The notes beneath the pieces are model-generated. The model saw only the letters and a program-made list of their open reading frames with translations, did not search any database and was not told the origin of the DNA. A DNA stretch of 64,000 nt from NCBI RefSeq assembly GCF_029852145.1, contig NC_079971.1, forward strand, positions 25,384,563-25,448,562, given 5' to 3'. The position numbers were made by a program, and so were the translations under genes. Shown here piece by piece: positions 11,679-23,632 of this stretch (the first letter of the stretch is position 1; each line of letters opens with the position of its first letter). The DNA is from Microplitis mediator (lineage: Eukaryota; Arthropoda; Insecta; Hymenoptera; Braconidae).

Positions 11679-12640
11679 TGTGGGGGGTCATTCTTTCCAC
11701 CCACTCCTGGCAGTTTAACGTATTTTAATTATTTTTATTATTATTATTATTATTATTATTGAATTAATTAATTATCAAATATTTGCATTCATTTACTTAG
11801 CGATTTAGATAACGTTAGTGTCAATTAGGATGATTATTAACTTGCAGTTAGTAGTGGAATCTTTTATTAATTATTAGTAGTAGTTGCTAAATGTTATGAT
11901 TATTAATTTGTAACTTTTTATTTTAAATATTTTATTTTAACTATTTTATTTTGTATTTTAGCCCAACTGTGAAGCAACACCATAAATTATACGGGATTAT
12001 AATTTAAGCGGTGATGCTGAGCAACATGGGAATAGTTTTGTCCGCTGCAGAATATTTTGGGAAATTTTAGTTTATTGTAATATTCTGACAATGTAATAAA
12101 ATTCACATCTGCAGCTGGCAAGAATATTATAAAACTTAAGTGTGCAATTGTTATAAGATTAAGATAAATATTTTGTAAATGTTGTCGGCTAAGACTTGTG
12201 GGTTTTTCCCAAATCTTTTTGTCACATCCTCAATCTTTATGACCTATTTTTTTACCTATTTTTTCCGAAGGCAATTAAAGGATTAGGGCCCGTCGTCGGC
12301 TGGCCAGCGACCCGGACCCAGTATCTCATTAGAATTGTTTCTCTCTTTCTTTTCTCTATTTCTAACTCTCTTTTTGCACTCAGCTTGCATCCCTATACAT
12401 ACTATCTCTACTTTTCTATTTTTTCTATGAGTACTATCCCTCGGTACCCCCTCTCAAAAATGAGTGAAGGACCCGAAGGATGAGATTCAGAAAAGACAGT
12501 TCCTCTCGACCTCCGAACCCACAAGCCTCGCCGGTCAATTCATCTATTTTTATGTTCACGCGTGTAACTCTAAAATTTAATAAATCGTTGTTAAGTTAAT
12601 TCACATTCATTTATATAAAGAACCCCCTTACATAACCAAA
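11679..12640 (+). repeat. 3' long terminal repeat
   Basis: It looks identical to the 5' LTR throughout its length, including the (TTA)n run and a shared 95-codon spurious frame. It is followed directly by the AGTA target duplication and host AT-rich DNA. The spurious open frame present in both LTRs has no domain and lies in the 3'-UTR-like part, so it is not annotated as a gene. Confidence 0.93.
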
Positions 12641-12644
12641 AGTA

Positions 12645-15573
12645 TATTTATACAGATATAATACATGTATATTGTATGGGATGTATATAGATGTAGGTAT
12701 TATCCACAAGCATTCAAAGAATTCAATATAATGGCTTCGGAAGTATGCAGAGAAAATGAATGTCTTTTAACGTTAAATAAAATTTTAAAAATCATGAAAG
12801 ACTACATCACACGCTAAAGCAGGTGGTACGGAGATTAACCTCGACCTGAATCTTGGTAGATTCCAGTCCTGAGATAACGCGTGCGGTGTGTCTGAGAGGC
12901 AGAGAGGTAGAAATCTCACGGAACCAGCAGAAGAACCAGACTCCAGCAGAAGTAGCAGCTACAGCAGCAGCAGCAGCAGTTACTGCAGGATCAGCACCAG
13001 AGTATAACGAAGGTAAGTAAGAAAGAGAAGTGAGACAACGGAGGTCCAGATCTAACGGTACGTTTTTCGCGGGGCTTAAGAGTCTGTATATATATATTCT
13101 CAACTAACACCAATATCAGAGCAGAAGTCAGCAGTGGAGGCACACAGGAACACACAGCAGAAGTACCAAGAGTATAACAGCACAACAGCAAGAGCATTTG
13201 CTCGTGCACAGATGCGAGAAACGAATGACCGTTAACCAAAGAAAACGAGATTCCTTGAGGCTGTGTAACGAAACGAACCAACCAACGAACGAACGAACGA
13301 ATGGAAAAGAGTTGAGTTAAAGAGAGTAAGTAAAGCAATGTATAGCAGTATAACTTTGTGTACGAGATGAGAAGCCAGTAGGAAGCAAAGTAGAGAAATA
13401 ACGAGAGCGTATCGAAGAAGCCAAGTCTCTCGAAAACTTTGCTCGATACCATACCTAGTCTCGTTCCTTTGATCGGCTACAAAAAATGTCCCTTTGTCTC
13501 GAGCCACAATGTCGACGGTCTGGGATGCGCTTGCTCTTTCTCTCGAGTATCCAACCAACCAACCAGCCAGTCAAGAATATAAGACCTAAACCCATCCAGT
13601 TCATGGCGGTAGGGCTGCCGCGTGAGTTACGGCGCTTTTCAAATTAAATTGACGGCCGTGTACTCTCTTCGTCAAAAGGTACTTTATTCAATGCTAGTCA
13701 TTTGGGTTTTCACTTGAACGGATTTAGGATCTCGATCTGTCTAATCTAATCTACGACTTTGTTATTATTCATCTACATCCATTAGGCACTGAGTTACAAT
13801 TCTACCCGTATAATAGTTGAGAATAATAACAACAGTTAAATTTAATACCTAACGGTTTACTTTACACGCTAATGAGCTAACAATTACCGACAAAACCACT
13901 TTAAAACCTCTAATTGTTAGTATAATGATGGTTTTATTGATAAAAGTTTTAATGGTTTATTGTAATGAATTAATAATGCACGGCGATTGGCACGTGTCCT
14001 CAAGGACTTTTCACTGACAATTCTCGACGAGCCACGTGCATTATTGCCCTTACATACTTTATTCTTAAAAAAGTTAAAAAAGAAAAAAAAACATCACGAA
14101 CCAGCACAGAAGCCCTCCAAAAAAACGAAAAGGGAAATGCATTATCGAACCCGCGAGCCAGTCAAGAGCTCACGTCACCGTATCCAGAAAGCGGAGAAGG
14201 GTAATGAGTGCAGGTGTGCGTACAGCACACAAGCATTCTCTTCTCCGGGGGCACAAGACTGTGCGATGGGGCCTCATCTCCCTCTGTCCCCCCTACCCCA
14301 GCTACCTCTCTCTCTACTTAAAAGTATAGAAGAAGTAGAAGATCAAGCAGGAGCAGCAGCAGAAGACCAAGACCAAGACTAAGAACAAGACCAAGAAGAA
14401 GAAGAAGACAATGGTCCCAAAACCGGAAAGAGGTACGCCCACTTCCCAAAAAAATTGGCCCTCTCGAATGAAAGCGGCATCAGGGCGACGGGGAACTAGC
14501 AGAAGAGAACCAAGAGAAGGAATAAAAAAGTAAAAAAAAGTATTAATAAAAAAATAAGAGAACACATGAGCAGCCGGCGGAGCTGGTAATGCCGCACGAT
14601 GTCGCCAGTGTGTTTTTGGGGGGTAGCCATTGGCCAGATTCCCATGAAACTCGATGAGGGAATATAAGGCCCTACTCTCCTACTACTACAGCTACAACTA
14701 CTATATAATATACTCGATCTCCTGTTCAACTCTTGGTGTACTATCAAAAGCAAATGCAAAGGCGATTCTCCCTTTCACGGATGTAAAAATAGAGCAGAGT
14801 CTAATTGGTACGAGGGTGCACTCATCCCCCATCATCAGTCTCTGTTGTTAGCTTCAAGGGCTAATTATTCTTGAACCCACATAAAGCAACTAATATACAT
14901 GTACATATATATGCTGATTCGTTCACACAGGAATAGCAGCTTATACTTTTTAATCCAAGTTTGTGCCGGAACGAGTTAATTAAATTAGCTGTTCTTGAGA
15001 TAAGGCCTCCTTTGAAAAAGACGATACAGTCCGGTTAGCTGCTTAGTGGATAAGAAATGAATTCAAGATTGATACGTATGTTCAAATAAATTTAAACTTA
15101 CTGGTTATATACAGTATACACGTAAGATTGACGAGATGCCGAGGGCGTGTCACGATAAGACTCTGAAACGAGTCTGTTACCAACGTCGTGTTGTTGTAGT
15201 CGAGTCTAGACTCGCACTTCTAGATGTATATATACATATAAATATATAAGTATACATAGAATACATGGAATACACCGACTAGCTATAACATTTAGTAGCT
15301 AAAGTCCGATGTTAAGGATTCACCGTTGGAATAGACGGTGCGATAGCGTGACGTTTATAATTCTGGGGTCTCGGGTCATGTATAGACCAATCGAGTAGGC
15401 ACGCCAGCCTACTATACTCGTTATTCGGCATGATACACACGTGCCCAAATGCATTACCTAGATCAGTAGTGACACGTGCTATCGATACTCGACCGATCTT
15501 AATCATTGAACTACCAACTACGGATTCTAACAAAGCCCCTTTTTTTCCCAGCATCTTCTTCCACCACTACGGC

Positions 15574-15605
<32 letters not shown>

Positions 15606-17616
15606 ACCACAGAATCAGCATCAGATCGTCAATCGTCATCTATATGACTATTCCAAAACGAGCAAAGGATAAAAAGTTTTGTTAGTTCTTTATCGTTGAT
15701 CTCGTCAATTTTAATGAGCCATCAAATGCTAATAAGCTGGATATATCTGGGCGTAGAATGAATATTTCGTTGTCACTGGTAACGACATTTTAATTGGATA
15801 AAACTTGTGAAAAGTATTCATACTTGGATATGTATATGTCTTTGGATAAACTTTAATATACATATAGTTGGATAGAGTGTATATATATTCCGCTATATAA
15901 ATATATTTTTTTATCAAGCAACATCTCACAATAAGTGTCACACGAGCTTGTAACAGCGAGTCGAAATACGACCTTGGAGACTGAGTAATGATACATAAAT
16001 AAAAACCGCGTACATACGTGAATATCTATCCTCTATTCTAGCTCTACGTTATACTATTATATGTTTGTCTTCAGCAGCGGGCTCTAGTATACTATGTATC
16101 TATGTATTATAAAATAAAATATACATATAGAGAAAGAAGGCAATATAGCGTGTTGGGGGCCATATTCTGATGTACATGTGATGCGTGGATATAAGGAAGA
16201 CGACGTAGGTAACCCTAGATCCTAGATGAGCACACGAGATATAAAATAAGTCCCCACTAAGTTTCATTCTTCTCTATACTCCAGTCTTTGTCTTTTTTCA
16301 TTATTATTATTTTTTTCGTAGACAAGGAAGTCGGCACGTTGGAAACGTAAAACCAGATTCGAATCTCCAGCTAACATGCATGATGTGTCTCCAAATGAAA
16401 GGAGAAAAAAAAGAGTAACAAATTGGCTGGGTTACTTCTTTTTTACTAAATTAAATATGATGAGTTAAAAATGGAAAAGTTTAATGAAAAAAAAAAAAAA
16501 ACGAATTTTTACTTCCTATATATGTCTAATTTAGCTCAATTTATATTTAAGGGAAAGATCTTGAGAGCATCAATTATAGTCGCTGAAATACGAAATGTCT
16601 TACAAATTGAGATTAATGAAAGTCTCACGGTGGATATGTATGAGAATGAATAAAAAAAAATTAACGGAGACACGGGATGGTGTTGAGTGTGTATTAAGTG
16701 TATACGCGTGTAGTTGAGAATAGAAAAAAAGTAAGAAAAAAATTTAGAGAATAGATCGAACAATAGCTCTCGTTAATCATCGCGATGGAACGACGAAACA
16801 CGCCGAAAAATGTCGAGGAAAGCTTCACTTCTAGAACATCATGTAGTGTTGGCTGGATAGTAAAACTGTGGAAGAAAAGAAATAGAAAAAATAATAATAA
16901 TAAAAAAGCGACTTTGTATTATTTTAGTTTTTTTTATAACTCAGAAACAGGAAGAGTCTCCTTTGTAGCATTTCGTGATAGCTATGTTTACCTGAACTAC
17001 TTTTATCCAAGTGCTTTACGAGTTGAGAGCAAAGCGAGAGCAACTTTTGTCGAATATTTATAAAAATAGTTGCCGTTTTAAAATTTCATTTTAATAAACT
17101 TTCTTTATCAACTTAATGATGTACGATAATTTATATCGTGAGAAAAATGAAGAGTTCATTAGCGTACGATCGATCAAAGTTAAGAATAAAAAGTCGAAAA
17201 TAATTATAAAACTTTTATTTGCTTCAACAGAACATTAGTTTTATCACTAATGTATTTATTTATTCAAATGGAACTTTGTATAAATATTTTTCAACTGAGA
17301 TAAAGTTAATATTCATATACAAAAATAATATACGCGGATAATTCAAAAATTTTAGGTGACGAAAGGGGTAAATTTGCCCGAAAATACGCCGGTGTTCCAG
17401 CCAATTCCGAAATGAGACATTTTTCGAGAATTGGTGCAAATTTGGTTGAAGGTCTATGATGTCACCCCCCCCCCCCCCCCCAAATAAGATAGTCATCACC
17501 CCAGAAGTTAATGAAAAAAAAAAATAAAAACACCTCCAAAAACAGATTTTTCGAAAATATTTCATAAACAACAAAAAATTCATGGAAAACTTTCAAACAA
17601 AAGTTGTAGAGAAACC
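12645..17616. other. Non-coding DNA with microsatellites; possible untranslated exon
   Basis: No protein gene is supportable. A CAG-rich stretch ends at a strong donor-like AAG/GTAAGTAAG at about 13011-13021 and could be an untranslated first exon, but no partner exon is visible. AGAAG purine tracts occur at 14330-14415 and a (CAT)n run lies near 15575-15605. A run of 17 C residues is at 17465-17481. Open frames here are simple-sequence translations such as His, Asn or Lys runs. Confidence 0.5.
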
Positions 17617-18024
17617 GGTTCCGCGTGTTTTCATCCCCCGACAAAATATCTCCGGACATAATATCCCCGAGAAAATATCCTATCAGCAAAATTTCTCTTG
17701 ACAAACTAACTCACACCATCATAAACACTAAAATAAACATGAAAATTTAGAAATATCAACGATTTTTGTCGCAGATATTGTGTCCCTAAAAAAAATTAAA
17801 ATTTTCATAAGTACTTTTCACAACTAATTTAGGCGCTTGTTTTTCAGGAAAATTGTGGGAATTTATAAATAAAAAATAACTGCATATTTAGAGTGCTAGT
17901 TTTTCAGGAAAATTGTGAAAATTATATCGAAAGATATTTTGTCGGGGATATTATGTCCGGAGGATATTTTGTCGGGGATATTTTGTCGAGGATATTTTGT
18001 CGGGGGATGAAAACGCGCATTACC
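17617..18024. mobile_element. Short inverted-repeat element with GACAAAATATC arrays
   Basis: The left end GGTTCCGCGTGTTTTCATCC and the right end (inverted GGTAATGCGCGTTTTCATCC) match over about 34 bp with a few differences. Just inside both ends lie tandem subterminal units of the form GACAAAATATCCYCG, two to four per end and in opposite orientation. No coding capacity is present. The target duplication is unclear. It is best described as a MITE-like element of unknown superfamily. Confidence 0.6.
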
Positions 18025-20735
18025 AGAAAAAACATGTAATAAATTTTTGAAATTTCGAAGCGTAAATATACTGAATTTTTATAAGGCTACGCCGCTGCAA
18101 ACAATATTATTATTTCGGTCCTAGTCCTTTTTCTATGAAAATAAAATTATAGAACTTTGAAAAATTTCAAGTTATCGGCCTGGAGTTTACTACCTGGACC
18201 CTTTTTCGGGCGAGAAAAATTTTTCATCTGGGACTAGAGTAATTTTTGTACAAATTCTCTGTGTAAAAAATACCGTTGAATTCTCTGAGTGATATAAATC
18301 TTTTTTGGCTGAGATAAAGTAAATATTTATAAACAAAAATAGTGAGTTTACAAATGGTAATATTGAAACAACCTGAATCATAATATATAAAAGCTAGTAA
18401 TAGTAATAGTAATAATAATAATAATAATAAAAATATGTATAGAGGTTGTTATCGATCAGAGTGTACTATCGCTTTGTAACACTTTCCTATTGCAATTATA
18501 TGTATATACATATGATATTGGAATATAAAACACAGAACAAAACTCAGAACTCACAAGTGAGTATAAACGAAGGTTCTGTTCAATGTAATGTAATGCTACA
18601 AACGGAAATGTTGGCATAAATATAACACACATATGTATATATATAAAATACATACATATTGTATTACAGCTCGGCGTAATTCCCATAATGATAATTAATC
18701 GGTTGAAATCCCAAGCTAAAGCGCACTCTGTAGAGACCCAGAATGCCCAATAGAGACGAGACTTTCTGCTTTATATATATATATATATTTATGAAGATAA
18801 AAAAAGACAAAGAGAGAGAGAGATGATTGGCTGAACAAATTTCTTTACCGATTATATATTTCCTTAGGCTTATTAATTGTTATTATTGTAGCGAAACCGA
18901 TGGTTAAGATTATAATGGCGACCTCCATGAAGAATTATAGCGAAATAACTCAAGAGAAATGGCCTCGTGAATTTTTCAAAGCGTCTAAGGAGATTTAAGT
19001 GGAATTTTCATGGCAAAAAATACGGTTAAGTAAAGCAAAGTTCCACGATGTAAAAACAAAAAGGAGCAAAAAATAAATGAATAAATAAAAAATAAAAAAG
19101 GGGTTTGTTTTAAAATGAGTAAAAAAAAACATTTTACAAGATAACGGACGTGAAAATGGCATGTGTAACGAGAGGGAAAGTTTGTTGGCTGAAAGCCGAG
19201 ACAAACGAAATTCCAAAGCACATTTTCCTGGGCCATATGTGATCGTGATAATTATGATGATGATGATGGGCAAGTATCGCACAAGCATTCACCTGTCGCG
19301 TCTTATTATTATTTTTTTTTTTTATTTTTCTTATTACATTTTCGTCTCAACTTGTTCGTCTCGTTTACTTTTTCGTCTGTTGCTGCTGCTTCTTGACCAG
19401 AAAAAATAATATAAAACGACAGTATAAAGAATGACAAGCATAAAAAAAGTACCTGCAGGCATGTTCTTATTTTTTTTTTTTATTTTTTTTAACAAAGAAA
19501 ACAATTAACAGACAAAAGTAACGGAGATCTCGGATAAGTTGATCGGTTGGATAAAGAAAGGAAGTCTTGAAGAAATATTTTTTTATTTTTTGATTAAGAG
19601 GACACAGCGTTCAAACTTTTTATTATAATTCACTTTTTTTTTCCTCTCATTTTTCTTTTATTATTTGTTCTTGCGTATAACGGGTTTACTGAATTTTTAT
19701 AAATTGGAAACGGTTATTGGATGGAAATTTTTTTTATTTCTTCAATTTACTTTAAAGTAATGAAAATATACCCCGTAATGAAAATAAACAAAAATACTAA
19801 AGAAAAGAAGGAATGAATTTTTAAATTTAAAATACGAAAATCTAAATAACTTTTTTAAATATTATTTATACATCTTCCCTTCATACCAACCCACCCCAAA
19901 TAAAAAAATAAAAAAAACATAAATAAAAACGTGACAATTTTACTAAGCAATATTTTAAACATCTTTATACCTTTTTACCATACGATAATATTTATATTTT
20001 ACATATAAAACATTAAAAACCCAGGAAACGTGACGTGAAAAAGGGATCAACGGACTATATAATACGACTAGCAGTAATAGAACCGACAGAAACCAACAGC
20101 CTACTAGTTGTGTAGCAAAACAGACAATATAAAACCAACTAGATACTTTTGTCCAGGTAGCCACGTATCCATATACATATACATATATATTAACGTATAC
20201 CTTTAGAAGTAGACATGTGAGGGGTTCTATCCCTAGTTGGTAACACCCATGATCGGATAGGGCAGTCGTAAAACTTGCCACCCTGGTACCTGGCACGGAA
20301 GACTGTCAACCACGATAACAATCGGCTACCGACGCAACGACTGTCAACTAACCCTCTGTATTTTTCCTCACTCTGTACTGGATAGGATATTTATACACGT
20401 CCGAGTTATTAATCACTCCCTCTTTTACTCCATGCACACACATATAAATATAAATATACGACTATGAACATACGGTAACTTTCTATTTAATCTCTGCAGA
20501 GGTTTGACTGACCTGTATGACTAATTCGTGGGCATGTCAAACTGTCAACAGATTTTTGTGGTATGGAGAAAGGCAAAAAAATTTCAAGTATCAAAGGACT
20601 CGGAAAGGCCATACCGTGACCGAGACCGCATGCAGGACCAAGGACATTTCTTGTACTTGAAAAACATGTCGAGGATCCAAATGACACCTAATATCTGCTA
20701 TCCCAATAATAATAAACATCCCAGAGAGGAAAGTA
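18025..20735. other. Non-coding DNA
   Basis: No gene is supportable. A segment at about 18298-18345 (GGCTGAGATAAAGTAAATAT) directly repeats, with differences, a segment at about 17285-17330, so the 17.3-18.3 kb interval may be a decayed larger repeat. AT-dinucleotide runs, homopolymer A/T tracts and a (TAA)n run (about 18400-18430) fill the rest. Confidence 0.5.
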
Positions 20736-21320
20736 CCACGGGCCCAGGCTTGGCCCAGACTTGGACCAACTTTGTAGAACCTTGGGCCAGGCTTGTAAGC
20801 CAGTCTTGGCCCAGCCTTGGTAGAAGCCTGGAATGATAATCTCGGGCCAAGCCTGGTTGCCAGACCTGGCCCATGCTTGGTTACCCGACTTGGCCCATGC
20901 TTGGTTGCCAGACCTGGCCCAGGCTTCCAGGAAACGAATAAATTTAATTTAAAAAAATTTATTATTATTAACCTCGTAGAATTCATGATCATTAACGTTT
21001 TAATTATCTAAGGGAGGTAAATAATGTGAAAAAAACTTGGTGGAAATTCTGCTGGACTCTGGGCGTGAACTGCCGTCCTCCTGATTACTGGGCCCGAACG
21101 GTAGCTACTGACGAACCTACTAACGTTGAGCTGGTACATTTATATGATCTACTTATATAAATCATAGGTATATCCAAACTTGGGTAATCCTACCTTGGCC
21201 CAAGCCTGGCTTGCCATTGGATGGCCAAGGCTAAGTTACCCAGTCCTGGCCCAAGCCTGGGCCAATATAGGTGTGCCAAAGCTAGGTTCCCCAGTGCTGG
21301 GCCAAGTAGGGGCCCGTTGT
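20736..21320. repeat. Degenerate GC-rich minisatellite (CTTGGCCCA-type units)
   Basis: Two blocks (about 20736-20935 and 21180-21320) are built from imperfect units centred on CTTGGCCCAGG and GGTTGCCAGACCTGG, with near-palindromic pieces (GGCCAAGCCTGG). They stand out as GC-rich against AT-rich surroundings. The roughly 240 bp between them is ordinary spacer. Open frames on both strands across the blocks are by-products of the repeat. Confidence 0.75.
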
Positions 21321-22299
21321 TCAACTTTGGCAGCTCCTGTATGGTATAAAATCAGTGTTGAAGTCTCGGTGGTCGTCATCGTCGACGTTGCTCGGTACGG
21401 CGCGCAAACACGTTCAAATATTTTCCGCGAGCAAACAAACGTCCTTTCTCTCACCTTCTACCGCTTCTCAACAGTTACAAACTGTATACCCACACATTAC
21501 ATTACAGACTGTCATTTAACGTGTGTGAAGAAAAAGAATAAGTAAAAAGCGTTTTAAAACCCAAGTAAAGCGATAAAGACGGAAAAAAAAAAATTCGGTT
21601 AAGAGAAAGGGAGTAAGAGAGAAAATAGACACGCGTGCGTGCACATTTCTCAGCCTCACGCGAACGCGTGCGATTCTTTCTAATTATTTCATTCCACTCT
21701 CAATCATTTGTTTTATTTATTTAATTTTTTTTTAATTAACTCGAAAATTCAAACTATACTACGGTCTTGCTGCAATAAATCTCAATGAATTTATCAGCTC
21801 GGAATTTAAATAGTCTACAAAATTACTCTCGGCAGAACTATGCGAGAGTATTTTTGAATAATTAAAAACAAACTTGCAAAAAAAAAGGTATTATTCCGGA
21901 TGTCTTCGAGACATATCAAACAACCTTACAACGTTTCTCCATTCTATTTGTGCAATTACAAAATCACTTCGGGAGTTCATAAGATCCGGCACCGCGTTTC
22001 TCGTCTGTATTCAAATTAGTTTACTTCTCTACTCCATCAGCATGTGGTTGATGGACATAAACTGAGAATTTAAAGAGTCTTGCCCAAATACAAATACTAA
22101 GTACTAAGTATATATCACCACCTAGTATATTCACTTTTTTCTTCCTCCATAAGTAATAATAATAATTTATGTTTCTTAGCCTTCGGCTATTTACGAGTTC
22201 TATTAAATTTACATTTAAAATTTTAAATGTACATTTAACCGCAGCAATGACCTCACAAATTTACGGGTCCAGGATACCGTTCAATATTTTGAGTAAGCC
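21321..22299. other. Non-coding spacer
   Basis: AT-rich spacer with short simple-sequence patches. I see no conserved frame or inverted-repeat element. Confidence 0.5.
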
Positions 22300-22670
22300 G
22301 TCGTTATGATCCTGCACCAGACTTCAGACAATTTTTGTAAACAAGTTACTTGTTAAGTATTTTAGTTGTTTGTATAGAATTGTGCTGCCAAATTGTCGTA
22401 GTGCTAAATATGATAGCTAATTTCTGGTTAGGGCTATCAAAGTTTGGAATAAGTTACCAGTTAATTGTACACAACAGCAAACTTTTTTGCGATTCCGTAA
22501 TCAAGTTATGAATATTTTTTGAATGAATTTCGATTTTGATTGAGATCAAATTTTAAATTATATACATAATTTACTACTATATGTTAATTACAACAATATA
22601 TTAAACTCTTGTATTTTGGATGACCACAAGGAGTTACGACTTCATGACCAATAAACAATAAATAATAATA
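22300..22670 (+). mobile_element. 3' end of a non-LTR retrotransposon (5'-truncated)
   Basis: A short frame ending in TGA near 22522 encodes VRAIKVWNKLPVNCTQQQTF, the 'A-I-x-x-W-N-x-L-P' signature that closes ORF2 of CR1/jockey-like non-LTR elements. After the stop comes about 140 bp of 3' UTR with GACCACAAGGAG...TCATGACC and an AATAAT-rich tail. Upstream reverse-transcriptase domains are absent or broken, so this is a dead 5'-truncated copy. Confidence 0.7.
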
Positions 22671-23405
22671 ATATTAAATTTTTTTCAAATGTCTGCTACT
22701 TTTCGTACCATAGTTATTACAAAAATGAACAATTTTCGGATTTTTTTCAACAAATCAATTACAAAAAAACTACAAATATACACATGTAGAAAATTAAAAA
22801 AACTATTGAGTAGATGTCCCTAAGAAAAATTATTTGAAATGATTCAAAACAATAAGAATCGATTAATCGATAGATATACACTTGGCATGGATTAAATCAT
22901 TTTTCTTGATCAGAGGTATCATTTGTGGCCACTGCTCCATTTTTGAACATTTAATACTTGATTTTAATTAATGAAACAGTATAAGATAAAATTTCTATTT
23001 CAATAGTGCGCCAAAAGTACATTTTTATATATTTTAAAAATTATCTATGACATTGCATCCTTTACAAATGAATTTTTATGCCAACGCACAGGCCAAACGG
23101 CAATTGTATACATTAATATAGTTTTTTACAAGAGTAATTTTATTACCTAAAGTCACAATTTTTGAAGGAATATTAGACAGTTTAACTCTTACTGTATAAT
23201 CCAATTTCTAAGCTGATTTATAATTTGCTATTTTACAAAAATTGTTGTTTACTTTCATTTGAAGTCTAAACTTTGTATTTATGTCCAAAACAGTACCTCC
23301 ACTTTACACGGAGAAAAAAATACTTTTATTAAGAATATTTACTTGATACAAGAACATATCTTCTTGATAATTTTCGAGAATATATAATTTTGTCTTAAGA
23401 ATTCG
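22671..23405. other. Non-coding DNA with a fragment shared with 27.8 kb
   Basis: At 22918-22985, the phrase TTTGTGGCCACTGCTCCATT and the following 40 bases recur at 27793-27850, downstream of another non-LTR 3' end. This segment is therefore probably a second truncated copy of that element's 3' UTR. The remainder is AT-rich spacer. Confidence 0.55.
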
Positions 23406-23632
23406 TACACAGAAAAAAAGTTATCTTGAGTCAAGAAAACATTTTGGAAGACAAACGTTTTCGGGAATCAAGTCAAGATTTTCTTGAGTCAAGAGAATTT
23501 GTCTTGGTTAAAAAAAAATTATTCTTGATCGGAGAAAATTTTTACTTTATCTGAGAAAATTTAGGTTTCCAAAAAAATTTTCTTGAATCAAGAATATTTA
23601 CCTTCAGTCGAGAATTTTTTTTTTTCTGTGTA
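23406..23632. mobile_element. Small MITE with TACACAGAAAAAAA termini
   Basis: Left TACACAGAAAAAAA and right TTTTTTTCTGTGTA form inverted ends about 225 bp apart. The inside is a series of self-complementary TCTTGAGTCAAGA-like units. Similar CACAGAAAAAAA ends occur singly near 26700 and 45415. TA at each end suggests a TA target site. It has no coding capacity. Confidence 0.6.

Larger units (their letters stand above)
6409..12640 (+). mobile_element. Complete Ty3/gypsy LTR retrotransposon, CsRn1-like (6.2 kb)
   Basis: This is a full-length element: two LTRs that look identical throughout (962 bp each), a primer-binding site just inside the 5' LTR, overlapping gag and pol frames with no internal stop, and a G-rich tract ahead of the 3' LTR. 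A 4-bp direct repeat AGTA flanks it (6405-6408 and 12641-12644). The gene order protease, RT, RNase H, integrase is Ty3/gypsy, as opposed to copia or BEL. The CHCC-type Gag knuckle and the TGGTGACCCC primer site are the published marks of the CsRn1 lineage. No env-like frame follows pol. Identical LTRs and intact frames suggest recent insertion and possible activity. Confidence 0.93.

Noticed and set aside
11390..11704. 104-codon frame opposite the end of pol
   Set aside because: It is the antisense shadow of the repeated Pro-rich pol tail.
14041..14420. Lys-rich frame 13987-14382 as a nuclear protein
   Set aside because: It spans poly-A, AAG and CAG simple repeats; it has no ATG at its 5' end and no domain.
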